From contig JARGPI010000041.1 of assembly GCA_029213005.1 (NCBI GenBank), positions 1-49,864 on the forward strand: 49,864 bases of DNA. The letters run 5' to 3'. Shown one piece after another: positions 18,863 to 28,186 of this stretch. Below the pieces are notes generated by a model that saw only the letters and a list, made by a program, of their open reading frames with translations, was not told the origin of the DNA and did no database searches. Positions within the stretch are counted from its first letter, which is position 1. Each line of letters opens with the position of its first letter. Source of the stretch: Verrucomicrobiales bacterium. GTDB taxonomy: Bacteria > Verrucomicrobiota > Verrucomicrobiia > Verrucomicrobiales > DEV007. A program made the position numbers and the translations under genes.

Positions 18863-19102
18863 TCAAATCAAATCCGCCCCCCCGGTCCGGCGTTGGCATC
18901 TCCGTTTAGCCACAGTTTAAACTTTGCCCTTCGTAGTCCGAATACGGCTCTGAGCCATGCGGGAGTGAGGATGGCTACAAGGGGTTTTGGGGAGGATTTT
19001 CTTTGCTCAATTAGAAGAGTGTTGCGCTGATTTTCACGGTGGCATTCGACACCAACGTGGCTATGATTAAGAATCGATCCGTCACAGCCAGAATTCCCTG
19101 AA
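18863..19102 (-). pseudogene. Open frame without a start codon, possible gene remnant
   Basis: A minus-strand frame of about 80 codons runs from a TAA near 19110 to a TGA at 18863-18865 and has no ATG or GTG. Its translation looks protein-like towards the end (ILTPAWLRAVFGLRRA, then FKLWLNGDANAGPGGADLI). The 18793-19062 interval holds no other gene. It could be the 3' tail of a lost gene or chance; I cannot name a family. Confidence 0.25.
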
Positions 19103-21670
19103 ATCCCCAGTTATCAGATCCTCGGAAGGATTGGAGGTGGGTCGTACGGAGAGGTTTATCTGGCTCAAACCGTAACGGGTCGATACCGGGCTGTGAAAGT
19201 GGTTCGGCGCGAGGATTTTGATCTGGAGCGGACTTTTGAACGCGAGTTTGAAGGGATCAAACACTACGAAAAAGTGTCTCAGGATCATCCGGGGCTGGTT
19301 GATGTGCTTCACGTGGGGAGAGATTTGGAAGCAAATTTCTATTATTACGTGATGGAACTGGCTGATGATCAATCGGGTGGTGGAAACGATCAAATCGACC
19401 CGGCCACTTACAAGGCGAGAACTCTGACTTCTGACTTGAAGCAGAATCGCTCCCGCGACATCAGAGAGTGTATCAAACTCGGGGTGAATCTGGCGGAGGC
19501 TCTCGCTCATTTGCATCAGGCGGGCTTGACGCATCGGGATGTGAAACCCTCCAACATCATTTTTGTAAAAGGGGAGCCCCGTCTTGCCGATATCGGTCTG
19601 GTGGCCCGGTCAGGACAGAAGACTTACGTGGGAACGGAGGGCTATGTGCCTCCGGAAGGGCCGGGGACCAGCTCGGCCGACCTTTATTCGCTGGCGATGG
19701 TCATCTACGAGATGCACACCGGTAAGGACCGGCTCGAATTTCCTGAATTACCCACCAACCACGAATTGCCTCCCACCGTGAACCGCGACGAGTGGCGCGC
19801 TCTCAATACCGTGATTTGCCGCGGAGGCGCTCCGGACCCGAGAAAGCGGTTTGATACAGCGATGGCGTTCGCGAAAGCTCTGCGTCAGGTGCGACCGGGG
19901 GAATTTGCTGAGTCGGGCATTCCTGCTGCGGTGGAGAGGAATCCATTGGTTGGAAGGATGCTTTTTGTGTCTTCCATCGTCGGGCTGGCCCTGACCGTTC
20001 TGGTTCTGGGAGTGGTCTTTTGGAACGGGATGATGAAGGGGGAGGAGATCACGGAATCCCCGCCGGAAGTTGAAGAGCGGACCGTCGAAGTGGTGGAAAA
20101 GGCCGAGGTAGCGCCGGTGACGATAGGTGAGGTTGAGGATCCGCCGGAAACTACCGAAGAAATGCTGCAGCCGGTTCCGCCCCCACCTCCGATTGTCGCG
20201 GAAGTGGTCCCGATGGGGTCTATCAAATTCGATAGCTGGCCAAGTGGCGCAACGGTGTGGCATGAGGGCGAAGAAATCAGTCGCACGCCCGGGCCCTATC
20301 ACGATTTTCCTCCGGGAGAGTATGAGTTTGTGTTCCGCAAAGAGGGGTTCATTGACAAAGTTGTTACGAGGTCGGTTGAAAACGGTGTCTCGGCTCTGAT
20401 GAGGACTGAACTGATTAAGGATCAGCGTCCGCAGCCCGGTGAGGCGTGGGTCAATGCCCAGTCTCTGCAATTTTCACCGCTGCCCGATGGATCGTTCGTC
20501 GCTCCGGTGACAAGTCATGCATTTAGCGGTTTTCTGACCTCCACCGGTCGCCCCGTGGCTCTGGGAGCGAAAGGTGGAGTGGTTCAAGTGGCTGACGAAG
20601 CCTTGAAATGGGCCTTTTGTGACTGGATGACGATGAAAGATCGCAGCGTCGGCTTTTTTGATGAAAATCTCTATCATGCTCCGGTACCCCGGCCCCCGGG
20701 GGATCATGATTTCTATTGCTATGTGATGGATTCTTTCAGCACCCTGATGGTGTCTTCTGAACCCGAAGGGGCACAGGTCTACGAGGGTGATAAGCTACTG
20801 GGAAACACTCCGCTGAAATTGCGACGCAGGCTCGGACCGTATCACCTCCGGTTATCGATGGCCGGTCATGAGGAGAAACCGCTTCACGGTAACCTTACGG
20901 AGGAAAACCTTTCCATTCCGGTTGTTTTGGAGCGGGACCGTTCCGTAATTTTCGGCGAGCGCTGGACCAACAGTCAAAACGTCCCCATGGTTCCGGTCGG
21001 GGATATGATGGTGGGATGTTGGGAAGTCCGGCTCCGGGATTTTGCGGAGTTTCTCGCCATGAGTGGCAGTAATCCCGGGGTGTTCTCCCCCGAGTTTCTC
21101 CAAACACCGGATGACCCGGTGGTAAAAATTAACCGGCACGATGCCGAAATGTTCTGCGCCTGGTTGACTGAAAAAGAGCGCGCCGAGGGATGGATCCGTT
21201 CCTGGCACCAATACCGCCTCCCGACTGATTTGGAGTGGAGTGAGATGGCTGGTTTGACCGGCGAGGAAGGCGCAACACCTCAGGACCGGGAGCGGGAAAT
21301 TTCGGGGCAGTTTCCATGGGGCGACCAGTGGCCGCCGGTGAAAGGGACCGGTAATTATGCGGACGAGACTGGCGCACAAATGTTCGGGAAATATATCATT
21401 CCGGGATATCGGGATGGCTATGTGCAGACCGCTCCGGTTGGAAGTTTTGCCGCTAATGAAAACGAGCTATTTGATATCGGCGGAAATGTCTGGGAGTGGG
21501 TCAGCGATTCCTATAACGAGGGAGTTGAAAATCTCGGCGTCGTCAGGGGCGGGGGATGGGACTCCTTCGAGCGGGAAGTGTTGCTCAGCTCGTTCCGCAA
21601 CTCTGTCTCTCCGTACGATCGCAATGAAAGGTATGGATTTCGCTATGTTCTGTTTGATACCCGGAAGTAA
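19063..21670 (+). CDS. Ser/Thr protein kinase with PEGA repeats and SUMF1-like domain; 5' end out of frame
   Basis: The domain order is: protein kinase (about 19115-19890), one membrane helix (about 19955-20025), an acidic/proline linker, two PEGA domains (about 20215-20400 and 20735-20925), and a C-terminal formylglycine-generating-enzyme-like domain (about 20960-21665; WHQYRLPTDLEWSEMAG, GGNVWEWVSDSY). The kinase has the glycine loop RIGGGSYGEVYLA, Lys in AVKVV, the catalytic HRDVKPSN with Asp at 19538, and DIG in place of DFG. It should phosphorylate proteins in the cytoplasm and expose the rest outside. The glycine loop is encoded upstream of the GTG at 19193, so that cannot be the start. 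In the kinase frame no ATG, GTG or TTG exists between the TGA at 19064 and the glycine loop. The ATG at 19063 is one frame off and ends at CCC-TGA (19096-19101). A +1 shift there gives a natural N-terminus (RIPEIPSYQILGRIGGG). Confidence 0.8.
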
Positions 21671-21677
21671 CGATTTA

Positions 21678-23510
21678 CTACATCTCTCCGGGGTTGAGGG
21701 CCGTGACGAGATGATTGACGTCCTTTCTGATCAGACCGACCCGCTGGCTGATCATCTCCTGTAGAGAATTGCAGAGCCATACCGGCATCAACCCACTGGA
21801 AAGAAACCACGCCCGATCTTCCTCCAGCACGGTCAGGCCGTAGAGCTCGAGTAGCGCTTCCAGTTTCGAGCGGACCTTCTGATTGTTGACCACACTGAGT
21901 GCTTCGCGGAATCGCTCGAAGATTAGAGATTCTGTATGGGCATTGGCGAAGACGGCAAGCTGGGGGCCTTCTTCAGTAAAAGCGGCGGAGGACGTGAGGC
22001 CGTCTTTTTTGATTCGTCGGCGGATTCGTTTTCCGGTATCGATCAGGACCTGTTGTTCCCGGCGTTTGAGCAGCGCGAGAAGAGTCGTGGTAGAAATTTC
22101 GCCCCGGGAGAAAAGCAGAGCGAGGCTCAGTTGATAGCGTTTCAGCTGAGTGAATGTGATCTCGACTCCCGCAGTGACGGGGCCTACGGATTTTAATTGC
22201 CGACCAAAATCTTTGAGAGACTCCCGGGCGACCAGTAGTTGCAGGACGGTATTGTCGCCTTCAAAGGTGGTAAAGATATCGGTGTCGGCTTTCAGATCGG
22301 TGAATCCCTTTTTTGTGATATAGCCGGCACCACCACAGGCTTCCCGACAGACTTGAATCGTTTCCGTAGCATGCCAGGTGGCGGCGGCCTTGAGTGCTGC
22401 CGCATCTCTTTCGTAAATGCGTCCTTCCTCTACCGTTTCCGCCTTGTTGTATTGCTCGGAGAGTTCCCGCAAAGAAAAGTGCAGCGCATAGGTTTTTGCG
22501 AGTCGGGGAATCAGTCGCATTTGGTGGAGGCGGTAGTCCATCAAAATGGTTTCCGGTTTGCCTTCCTCTCCGAACTGACGTCGTTTCAGACCGTGCTCGA
22601 CGGCGATTTTTAATGCGCGTTTTGCGGCGACGAGAGCACTGGAGCCAATGCTGACCCGGCCACCGACCAGAGTTCCCAGCATGGTAAAGAAGCGACGCGA
22701 TTCACTTTCAATTTCACTGATGTATTCTCCGTTTTCGTCAACGCCACCGAATCGATTGAGCAGATTTTCCCGGGGAACTGCGACGTTATCGAACCAGAAC
22801 CGCCCGTTATCGACGCCGTTCAGCCCCATCTTGGGACCATCGTCCTCGATTCGGACGCCCGCTAAAGCTTTGCCCTGGTCATCTCTGACCGGAACCAGGA
22901 TGCAATGCACGCCGCGACTTTTTCCTTCGACAATGAGCTGACCGAAGACACTGGCCATTCTGGCGTGAACCGCAGCATTTCCGATATATTCCTTCCCCGC
23001 TTCTTCGTTCGGAGTATTGACGATGTAGGTATCGCTTTCGGGGTGATAGGTAATGGTGGTTTCGAGGCCTGCCACGTTGGAACCGTGATTTCCCTCCGTC
23101 ATTGCGAAACAGCCCGGTAGTTTTGCCTCCATCGCGTCACGGAGGTATTTTTTGTGATGATACTCTGTCCCGAGGTTTTGAATACTGCCTCCGAAAAGTC
23201 CCATCTGAACGCCGAATTTTATCAGTAGAGAAATGTCCGATTCTGCGATGGTTTCGAAGGCGGCGAGAAAGGCGTTCCGGTCGTTTTCGCCACCGTACTC
23301 CTCAGGGATTCCAATTTTGCCGATATCGTTGTCGGCGATGATTTTCAGTAATTCCCAAATCGATTCCCGGTAGGAGTCGAGCGTTTCGCGGGGCGGGTTT
23401 TGGAAAGGTTCCGTCTGGATCACTTTGCGAACCCGTTCGCGGACATCCTTGTGGGGACTGTCCATGATCGAGGCGAGTTCGGTTACCCATTTGGGATATT
23501 TTTTCTTCAT
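21678..23510 (-). CDS. Acyl-CoA dehydrogenase/oxidase family protein
   Basis: The product is 610 residues, a FAD-dependent enzyme oxidising acyl-CoA to trans-2-enoyl-CoA, the first step of beta-oxidation. Landmarks are IPEEYGG in the N-terminal helical domain, the flavin-binding strand region CFAMTEGNHGSNV, the arginine-containing RRQFGE motif, and CGGAGYITKKG. TFEGDNTVLQLL follows; its Glu is in the catalytic-base position. The length and TFEGDN resemble acyl-CoA oxidases more than short dehydrogenases (about 380 residues), with an extra C-terminal helical domain of about 180 residues. It is the last gene of a three-gene operon, 5 bases after the FadJ-like stop, so the substrate is probably a fatty acyl-CoA. 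Confidence 0.87.
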   Translation of the reverse strand: MKKKYPKWVTELASIMDSPHKDVRERVRKVIQTEPFQNPPRETLDSYRESIWELLKIIADNDIGKIGIPEEYGGENDRNAFLAAFETIAESDISLLIKFGVQMGLFGGSIQNLGTEYHHKKYLRDAMEAKLPGCFAMTEGNHGSNVAGLETTITYHPESDTYIVNTPNEEAGKEYIGNAAVHARMASVFGQLIVEGKSRGVHCILVPVRDDQGKALAGVRIEDDGPKMGLNGVDNGRFWFDNVAVPRENLLNRFGGVDENGEYISEIESESRRFFTMLGTLVGGRVSIGSSALVAAKRALKIAVEHGLKRRQFGEEGKPETILMDYRLHQMRLIPRLAKTYALHFSLRELSEQYNKAETVEEGRIYERDAAALKAAATWHATETIQVCREACGGAGYITKKGFTDLKADTDIFTTFEGDNTVLQLLVARESLKDFGRQLKSVGPVTAGVEITFTQLKRYQLSLALLFSRGEISTTTLLALLKRREQQVLIDTGKRIRRRIKKDGLTSSAAFTEEGPQLAVFANAHTESLIFERFREALSVVNNQKVRSKLEALLELYGLTVLEEDRAWFLSSGLMPVWLCNSLQEMISQRVGLIRKDVNHLVTALNPGEM

Positions 23511-23515
23511 ATCGA

Positions 23516-25567
23516 TTATCCGGAAATGAGAGATTTGGGCACGCGGTAGATCGCAGGGTCCTTTTTACTGAAACTGGTTAGTTTATCGATGACTTCGTCC
23601 TCCCCGATTGTATTGGCGTAGGCCATCGGGCCGCCGCGGAAGGGAGCCCAGCCGGTTCCCATAATCATTGCAAAATCGATGTCGTCAGCTGAAGCGACGA
23701 TACCTTCCTGGAGGCAGCGGTAGCTCTCGGCGACCATCAATAGAGAAAGTCTTTGTGCGATTTCCGTTTTACTCATCGACAGGTCGTTGTGAACAAAATT
23801 GAGCGCTTCCCGGTTGACTTTTCCTTTGTTGGAGCCGCCGTAGAGATAGATCCCTTTGCCGGACTTGCGGCCGAAAACTTCGGCTTTAACCAGCTTCTTG
23901 AGGACTTTGGGAACTCTCATGCGATCTTCGAAAAAGCTTTCCATCGTTTCGGCGACGTGTAGTGCGACATCGAGTCCGATATCGTCGAGCAGTTGGATCG
24001 GGCCGACGGGCATTCCGAAATCGAGCATCGCTTCGTCGATCTTCTTCGGCGGGATGCCTTTTTGAAAGAGGCGACCCGCTTCGATCAAGTAGGGCATCAG
24101 GATGCGGTTCACAAGAAAACCGGGGCTGTCCTGAACCAATACCGGGGATTTCCCTATCTTCCGGACAAAATTCAAACAAGCCTGAGTGACCTCCGGTTTG
24201 GTTTCCGAAGTGTAGATGACTTCGACGAGTTTCATTCGGTGGACGGGGTTGAAAAAGTGTAGTCCCACCACTCTTTCCGGATTGGGGATGGAGGTTGATA
24301 ACTCTTCGATCGAGAGAGCGGAGGTATTGGTGGCGAGAATCGCATCGGGGCGGGTCCTGCTTGCTAATTCCGCAAAGATTTTTCGCTTAATTCCCATGTT
24401 CTCGACCGCTGCCTCGACTATGAGGTCGGTGTGTTTCATCGGAACGTTTTCTGCGGCGGGAGATACCATATTCTGCCTTTCAGCGGCCTCTCCCGGAGTA
24501 AAGATTCGTCGATCGACAGCTTCGGCAAAGCGTTTGCTGATGGTCTTTAATCCGCGGGCCACAGCCTCTTCGTTGATATCTTTGAGGAGCACCGGAATTT
24601 TCCGGCTCGCAGTCCAATGGGCGATACCGGCGCCCATTACGCCTGCTCCGACGACCGTGACGTGGTCGATTTTCGGCACTTCGCCGGAGACGTCGACCCC
24701 GCCTTTCTTCGATTTTTCGGTGAGGAAAAAAAGTCGGATCATTTGCCGGGTCGTCTCGCTCCCGGCGAGTTCGAGGGCGGCGTCTCTCTCCGCTTTCAAC
24801 GAGCTTGCATGACTGCGGAGTGGGGCTGCAGTGACCACATCGATCGCCTCCAGCATGGCAGGGTAGTGACCGCGGGTCCGCTTCATCACATCCTTTGTTG
24901 CCACCGCCTTGGCGATTTTTGCGGCCGCAAAGTTGTTCGTTTTCCAGTGTGAGTCTCTTTCCGGCCGTTTCTTTAGCAGTTGGAGACACCGTTCGACGAG
25001 GCGCTCGCGGGGAACGACATCGTCAACCGCACCGAGTTTCTTTGCATACTTCGGCGCCATTTTTTTTCCGGCGAGAATCAAAGAAAGTGATTTTTGAACC
25101 CCTATCAGTTTGGGGAGCCGGGTGGAACCACCCCACGACGGAATAATACCCAGCAGCGTTTCCGGGAGGCCGATCTTCGTCGATTGATCAAGGCTGGCGA
25201 CTCGAATGTCACAGGCCAGAGCCAATTCGAATCCACCGCCGAGGCAGGCTCCGTGAATGGCAGCTGCGGTGCCGCATCTTAAATCAGCTATCCGGTCGAA
25301 TAATTCCTGACCCTTCCGAAGAAAAGTATCCAGCTCTTCCGTAGTTGAACTTGCTATCGATTTGATATCGGCACCGGCGATAAAAATCGATGGCTTTGAA
25401 CTGGTGAAAATGAGATTGCCAATCTTTTCGTTACTTTCGATTTCGTCGAGAGCGGTGGCCAGTTCATCGAGCGTCGTGGCATCGAAAATGTTGGCCGGGG
25501 AACCGGGGCGATCAAAATCGAGGAGCGCCAGTCCCTGTTCGTCGATAGTTAGATTTAAATTCGTCAT
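23516..25567 (-). CDS. fadJ: Bifunctional enoyl-CoA hydratase / 3-hydroxyacyl-CoA dehydrogenase (FadJ/FadB-like)
   Basis: The product is 683 residues. The N-terminal crotonase domain has the oxyanion-hole stretch FIAGADIKS, HGACLGGGFELALACD with the first catalytic Glu, and GLPETLLGIIPSWGG with the second. The C-terminal 3-hydroxyacyl-CoA dehydrogenase starts with the NAD-binding VTVVGAGVMGAGIAH and continues with NTSALSIEEL and GLHFFNPVHRMKLVE (catalytic His). It hydrates enoyl-CoA and oxidises the 3-hydroxyacyl-CoA. The frame extends 81 codons upstream, but that stretch is arginine-rich and overlaps the thiolase 3' end. The ATG at 25567 (MTNLNLTID) gives the normal N-terminus. It lies 23 bases after the thiolase gene. 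The symbol is by family and could equally be fadB. Confidence 0.9.
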   Translation of the reverse strand: MTNLNLTIDEQGLALLDFDRPGSPANIFDATTLDELATALDEIESNEKIGNLIFTSSKPSIFIAGADIKSIASSTTEELDTFLRKGQELFDRIADLRCGTAAAIHGACLGGGFELALACDIRVASLDQSTKIGLPETLLGIIPSWGGSTRLPKLIGVQKSLSLILAGKKMAPKYAKKLGAVDDVVPRERLVERCLQLLKKRPERDSHWKTNNFAAAKIAKAVATKDVMKRTRGHYPAMLEAIDVVTAAPLRSHASSLKAERDAALELAGSETTRQMIRLFFLTEKSKKGGVDVSGEVPKIDHVTVVGAGVMGAGIAHWTASRKIPVLLKDINEEAVARGLKTISKRFAEAVDRRIFTPGEAAERQNMVSPAAENVPMKHTDLIVEAAVENMGIKRKIFAELASRTRPDAILATNTSALSIEELSTSIPNPERVVGLHFFNPVHRMKLVEVIYTSETKPEVTQACLNFVRKIGKSPVLVQDSPGFLVNRILMPYLIEAGRLFQKGIPPKKIDEAMLDFGMPVGPIQLLDDIGLDVALHVAETMESFFEDRMRVPKVLKKLVKAEVFGRKSGKGIYLYGGSNKGKVNREALNFVHNDLSMSKTEIAQRLSLLMVAESYRCLQEGIVASADDIDFAMIMGTGWAPFRGGPMAYANTIGEDEVIDKLTSFSKKDPAIYRVPKSLISG

Positions 25568-25590
25568 TGGTGGTATTTCGGAATTAAAAT

Positions 25591-26835
25591 TTAGATTCGT
25601 TCCAGCCAGGCGGCACCTCCCTGACCGCCGCCGATACATAGAGAAACGAGCGCTGATTTGGCGTTCCTCCGTTTGAGTTCTTTGAGGGCCGTTAATGTGA
25701 TTCTGGCACCACTCGCACCAACGGGATGACCCAATGCGATGGCGCCTCCGTTGACATTTACGCGGTTGATATCGAGCTCGATGCCTTTTTCTTTCATCAG
25801 TTTCAAACATGACAAAACCTGCACGGCAAAAGCTTCGTTGATTTCGACCAGATCGGCCGAGGCGGGATCCAAAGTCGACCGGCCTGCCATTTCAGCGATG
25901 GCGTGGGCGGGACCGAGGCCCATCCGCGCCGGGGAACAGCCGGTGTATTGGTAGTCGACGAGGCGCCCGAGCGGAGTCAGGCCCAGCTGCGCCGCTTTTT
26001 CCCGGGTCATCATCAACATTGCCACGGCTCCATCGGTGATTTGAGAGGCATTTCCGGCGGTTACAGTGCCAGTGTTTTTCTCGAAAACGGGGCGGAGTTT
26101 TGCGAGGGCTTCCATGGTTTGTCCTTCGCGAACCCCGTTGTCATCGCGAATCGGCTCGCCTTTTTTGGTGTCGTAAAACGGAGTGATTTCCCCGGCAAGT
26201 TTGTCGGATGCGGCGGAGGCCAGTTGATGAGACCTGAGGGCGAATTCGTCCTGTTCGGTTCGGGAAATATCAAATTCGCGGGCGAGCAGTTCCGCTGTCT
26301 GACCCATATTCATTTCCGAGACAGGGTCGGAAAGGCCCAGTTTCAGTCCGACCACGGGGGCAAAGTCTCCGGGACGAAATTTTAACAGCGCACCCAGTTT
26401 CTGGCCGGGGGTTTTGCTGCGGGCCAGGGCGGAAAATTTTAAGGCGGTGTTGTGGCGGTAGAGTAGGGGGATTCTCGTCATACTCTCGGTTCCGCCCACG
26501 AGATAGACCTCGCCACGACCTGCCAGAATCCGGTCGGCTGCGGTGGTGACGGCTTCCAGTCCCGATGCGCAGTTGCGATGCACGGTGAAGGCCGGTTTGG
26601 TTTCCGGAATTCCGGCACGCAGTGCGATGACGCGGGCGATGTTTGCGGAGTCGGCCGGTTGCGAGACGCAGCCGAAAATTGTCTCATCAATCACTTCGGG
26701 ATCGATTCCCAGTTTGGTGAGGAGGCCCTGCACTGCTGAGCGCCCGAGTTCGACCGCATCAGCTCCGGCCAGGGTAGTTCCCATTTTGGCAAAAGGGGTT
26801 CGAAAGCCGTCTACGATTACAATTTCTTTGCTCAT
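25591..26835 (-). CDS. fadI: Acetyl-CoA C-acyltransferase (thiolase)
   Basis: The product is 414 residues and cleaves 3-ketoacyl-CoA with CoA to acetyl-CoA and a shortened acyl-CoA, the last step of beta-oxidation. All thiolase signatures are present: nucleophilic Cys89 in VHRNCASGLEA, VNGGAIALGHPVGASGAR with the catalytic His, and the C-terminal CIGGGQGGA with the second Cys. The NEAFA block sits before them. It is the first gene of the operon with the FadJ-like and acyl-CoA dehydrogenase genes. A 22-nt phased repeat lies 20-78 bases upstream of its start. The longer form with a loop near residues 125-160 resembles FadI more than FadA, so the symbol is tentative. Confidence 0.9.
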   Translation of the reverse strand: MSKEIVIVDGFRTPFAKMGTTLAGADAVELGRSAVQGLLTKLGIDPEVIDETIFGCVSQPADSANIARVIALRAGIPETKPAFTVHRNCASGLEAVTTAADRILAGRGEVYLVGGTESMTRIPLLYRHNTALKFSALARSKTPGQKLGALLKFRPGDFAPVVGLKLGLSDPVSEMNMGQTAELLAREFDISRTEQDEFALRSHQLASAASDKLAGEITPFYDTKKGEPIRDDNGVREGQTMEALAKLRPVFEKNTGTVTAGNASQITDGAVAMLMMTREKAAQLGLTPLGRLVDYQYTGCSPARMGLGPAHAIAEMAGRSTLDPASADLVEINEAFAVQVLSCLKLMKEKGIELDINRVNVNGGAIALGHPVGASGARITLTALKELKRRNAKSALVSLCIGGGQGGAAWLERI

Positions 26836-26854
26836 GATTACAAATTACTTAGAC

Positions 26855-26913
26855 TAAACAGGGTACGGTCCGGGACTGTACAGGGCACCATTTAAAACTG
26901 TACAGCAATCCAG
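26855..26913 (-). repeat. 22-nt phased tandem repeat, site 1 (three degenerate units)
   Basis: Three 15-bp units at 26855-26869, 26877-26891 and 26899-26913 are separated by 7-bp spacers (CCGGGAC, TTAAAAC). They fit the consensus TGTACAGGGTACART seen at 35615 and 44348. The middle unit matches best at its 5' end (TGTACAGGGCACCAT). The site lies just upstream of the thiolase gene. The strand given is that of the downstream gene; the units themselves read on the plus strand. Confidence 0.65.
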
Positions 26914-26956
26914 GGACCGCGTGCAAACTAAACTGTCAGTATCAGTCAATCTCTTG

Positions 26957-27027
26957 TTCATGCTCTTAATCCTGTTTTTGCTCCCCATTCGTCAGAGTCG
27001 GAACAGGATTAAGAGCAGGAGCATGAA
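26957..27027. repeat. Long imperfect inverted repeat
   Basis: The left arm TTCATGCTCTTAATCCTGTT (26957-26976) pairs with a right arm at 27002-27027. Sixteen consecutive bases match perfectly, and the match extends to 20 once a 6-base insertion in the right arm is skipped. The loop is about 25 bases. It lies between the patatin stop and the thiolase start, both on the minus strand. It may be a terminator-like structure or a degenerate miniature element; there is no T-run. Confidence 0.55.
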
Positions 27028-27046
27028 TTTATGAATCAACCGTTTA

Positions 27047-27065
27047 AGAACGCTTAATGCGTTCT
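27047..27065. repeat. Small hairpin downstream of the patatin gene
   Basis: AGAACGC and GCGTTCT form a perfect 7-bp stem with loop TTAAT. It is 50 bases after the patatin stop on the minus strand and may act as a weak terminator, although only a short T tract follows. Confidence 0.4.
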
Positions 27066-27115
27066 GGAGAAAGGCTGACCCTCCGGAAGGTCCCGTCCGG
27101 TATGGAACCAAAATT

Positions 27116-28102
27116 TCAGGCATGAACCAACTCCTTTTGTTCGGTTAAGGTCCGAATTTCATCAATCCTCGCTTCGGTGACTTCGCGACCGATCCGGATA
27201 TATTTGGCGAAGCCGGCGTAGTCGTGCCATTTCGCATCGCAGATGATCGGATGAATTTTGACGTCGGCTTCACGCATACTCAATTCAGCGAGCCGCATCT
27301 GCATGCCGAAATCGGCGCTCCTCTGGATGTTAAAGAGGTTGCCTTCGGCCCAGTAGTTGAAGTGACGGTTCAACCAGGCTTTGAGTCCGCGGTCCTCGGC
27401 GTCTTTGTACTTCTCTTTCCGGTATAGGAGCTCGTCGGTGGTGGGCAGGACACAGACGGCGATGATTTTATCCATCCCCGCTCTTTTCAAAAGATTGACC
27501 GGCATGGGGTCGGCGACTCCGCCGTCAGTGTAATCGATGCCATCGATAGTGACCGGTTCGCAGATGCCGGGAATGGCGATGCTGGCGTGGACCGCATCGA
27601 CGACCGGGCCGGTTTCGAAGACTTTCCTGCTGAGGTTGTCGAGCTCGGTCGCGACGACGTAGAGTTTGCGATCCAGCTCGTCGAACTCGATGTCTCCGAG
27701 AGATTCGTAGAGGCGGTTGCGAATTTTTTCGCCGCGCACAAAGCCCCGGCGGGGTGGAAAAACTGGATCGAGCAGCTTCAGTGCCTCCCGCTTGTTGTGA
27801 ATCGTGGCGGCGAGTTCCTGAAGGTGTAAGCCGTGGTTTCCGGCACACCAGAGCGCACCCACGTAAGCGCCCATGCTGGAGCCGGCGACGGCGTCGATCC
27901 GGATGCCGTTCTCTTCGAGAACCTGGATGACCCCGATATGAGCGAGGCCTTTGGCCGCGCCCGAAGAGAGCGCGAGACCGATTTTGGGGCGGTCGGAAGG
28001 TTCAGTCGAGCGATCTTTAGGAGGAGAGGTGGTCTTAGGGTTACGAGACTTGCTCTTTTCTCCTAAATTGCCCGAAAACAGCCGAGAAAAGAATTCTATC
28101 AT
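27116..28102 (-). CDS. Patatin-like phospholipase (RssA family)
   Basis: The product is 328 residues, a predicted lipid acyl hydrolase with a Ser-Asp dyad. Residues about 40-210 are the patatin domain. ALSSGAAKGLAHIGV supplies the oxyanion-hole glycine loop, with SGAAKG in place of GGGxxG. VAGSSMGAYVGAL is the GxSxG motif with Ser76, and YTDGGVADPMP holds Asp193 of the DGG motif. HASIAIPGIC precedes it, as is usual in the RssA/NTE-like branch. The N-terminal 38 residues are charged and low in complexity, without a clear signal peptide. Its substrate is unknown. It lies downstream of the RelE-like gene on the same strand, with an 84-base gap. Confidence 0.9.
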   Translation of the reverse strand: MIEFFSRLFSGNLGEKSKSRNPKTTSPPKDRSTEPSDRPKIGLALSSGAAKGLAHIGVIQVLEENGIRIDAVAGSSMGAYVGALWCAGNHGLHLQELAATIHNKREALKLLDPVFPPRRGFVRGEKIRNRLYESLGDIEFDELDRKLYVVATELDNLSRKVFETGPVVDAVHASIAIPGICEPVTIDGIDYTDGGVADPMPVNLLKRAGMDKIIAVCVLPTTDELLYRKEKYKDAEDRGLKAWLNRHFNYWAEGNLFNIQRSADFGMQMRLAELSMREADVKIHPIICDAKWHDYAGFAKYIRIGREVTEARIDEIRTLTEQKELVHA

Positions 28103-28186
28103 CTATGTAAGTTAGACGCATTTGTCGCTATTTTGATCAAAATTTCACGTAATTTTCAGAAAACGCCCCCCGGTGGGAGCGGATCA

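Noticed and set aside
19082..19534. Minus-strand frame of 150 codons inside the kinase gene
   Set aside because: It lies antisense to the kinase domain, whose motifs are unambiguous on the plus strand.
25568..25810. N-terminal extension of the FadJ-like frame
   Set aside because: The 81 residues are arginine-rich, overlap the thiolase coding end in another frame, and precede a normal N-terminus at 25567.
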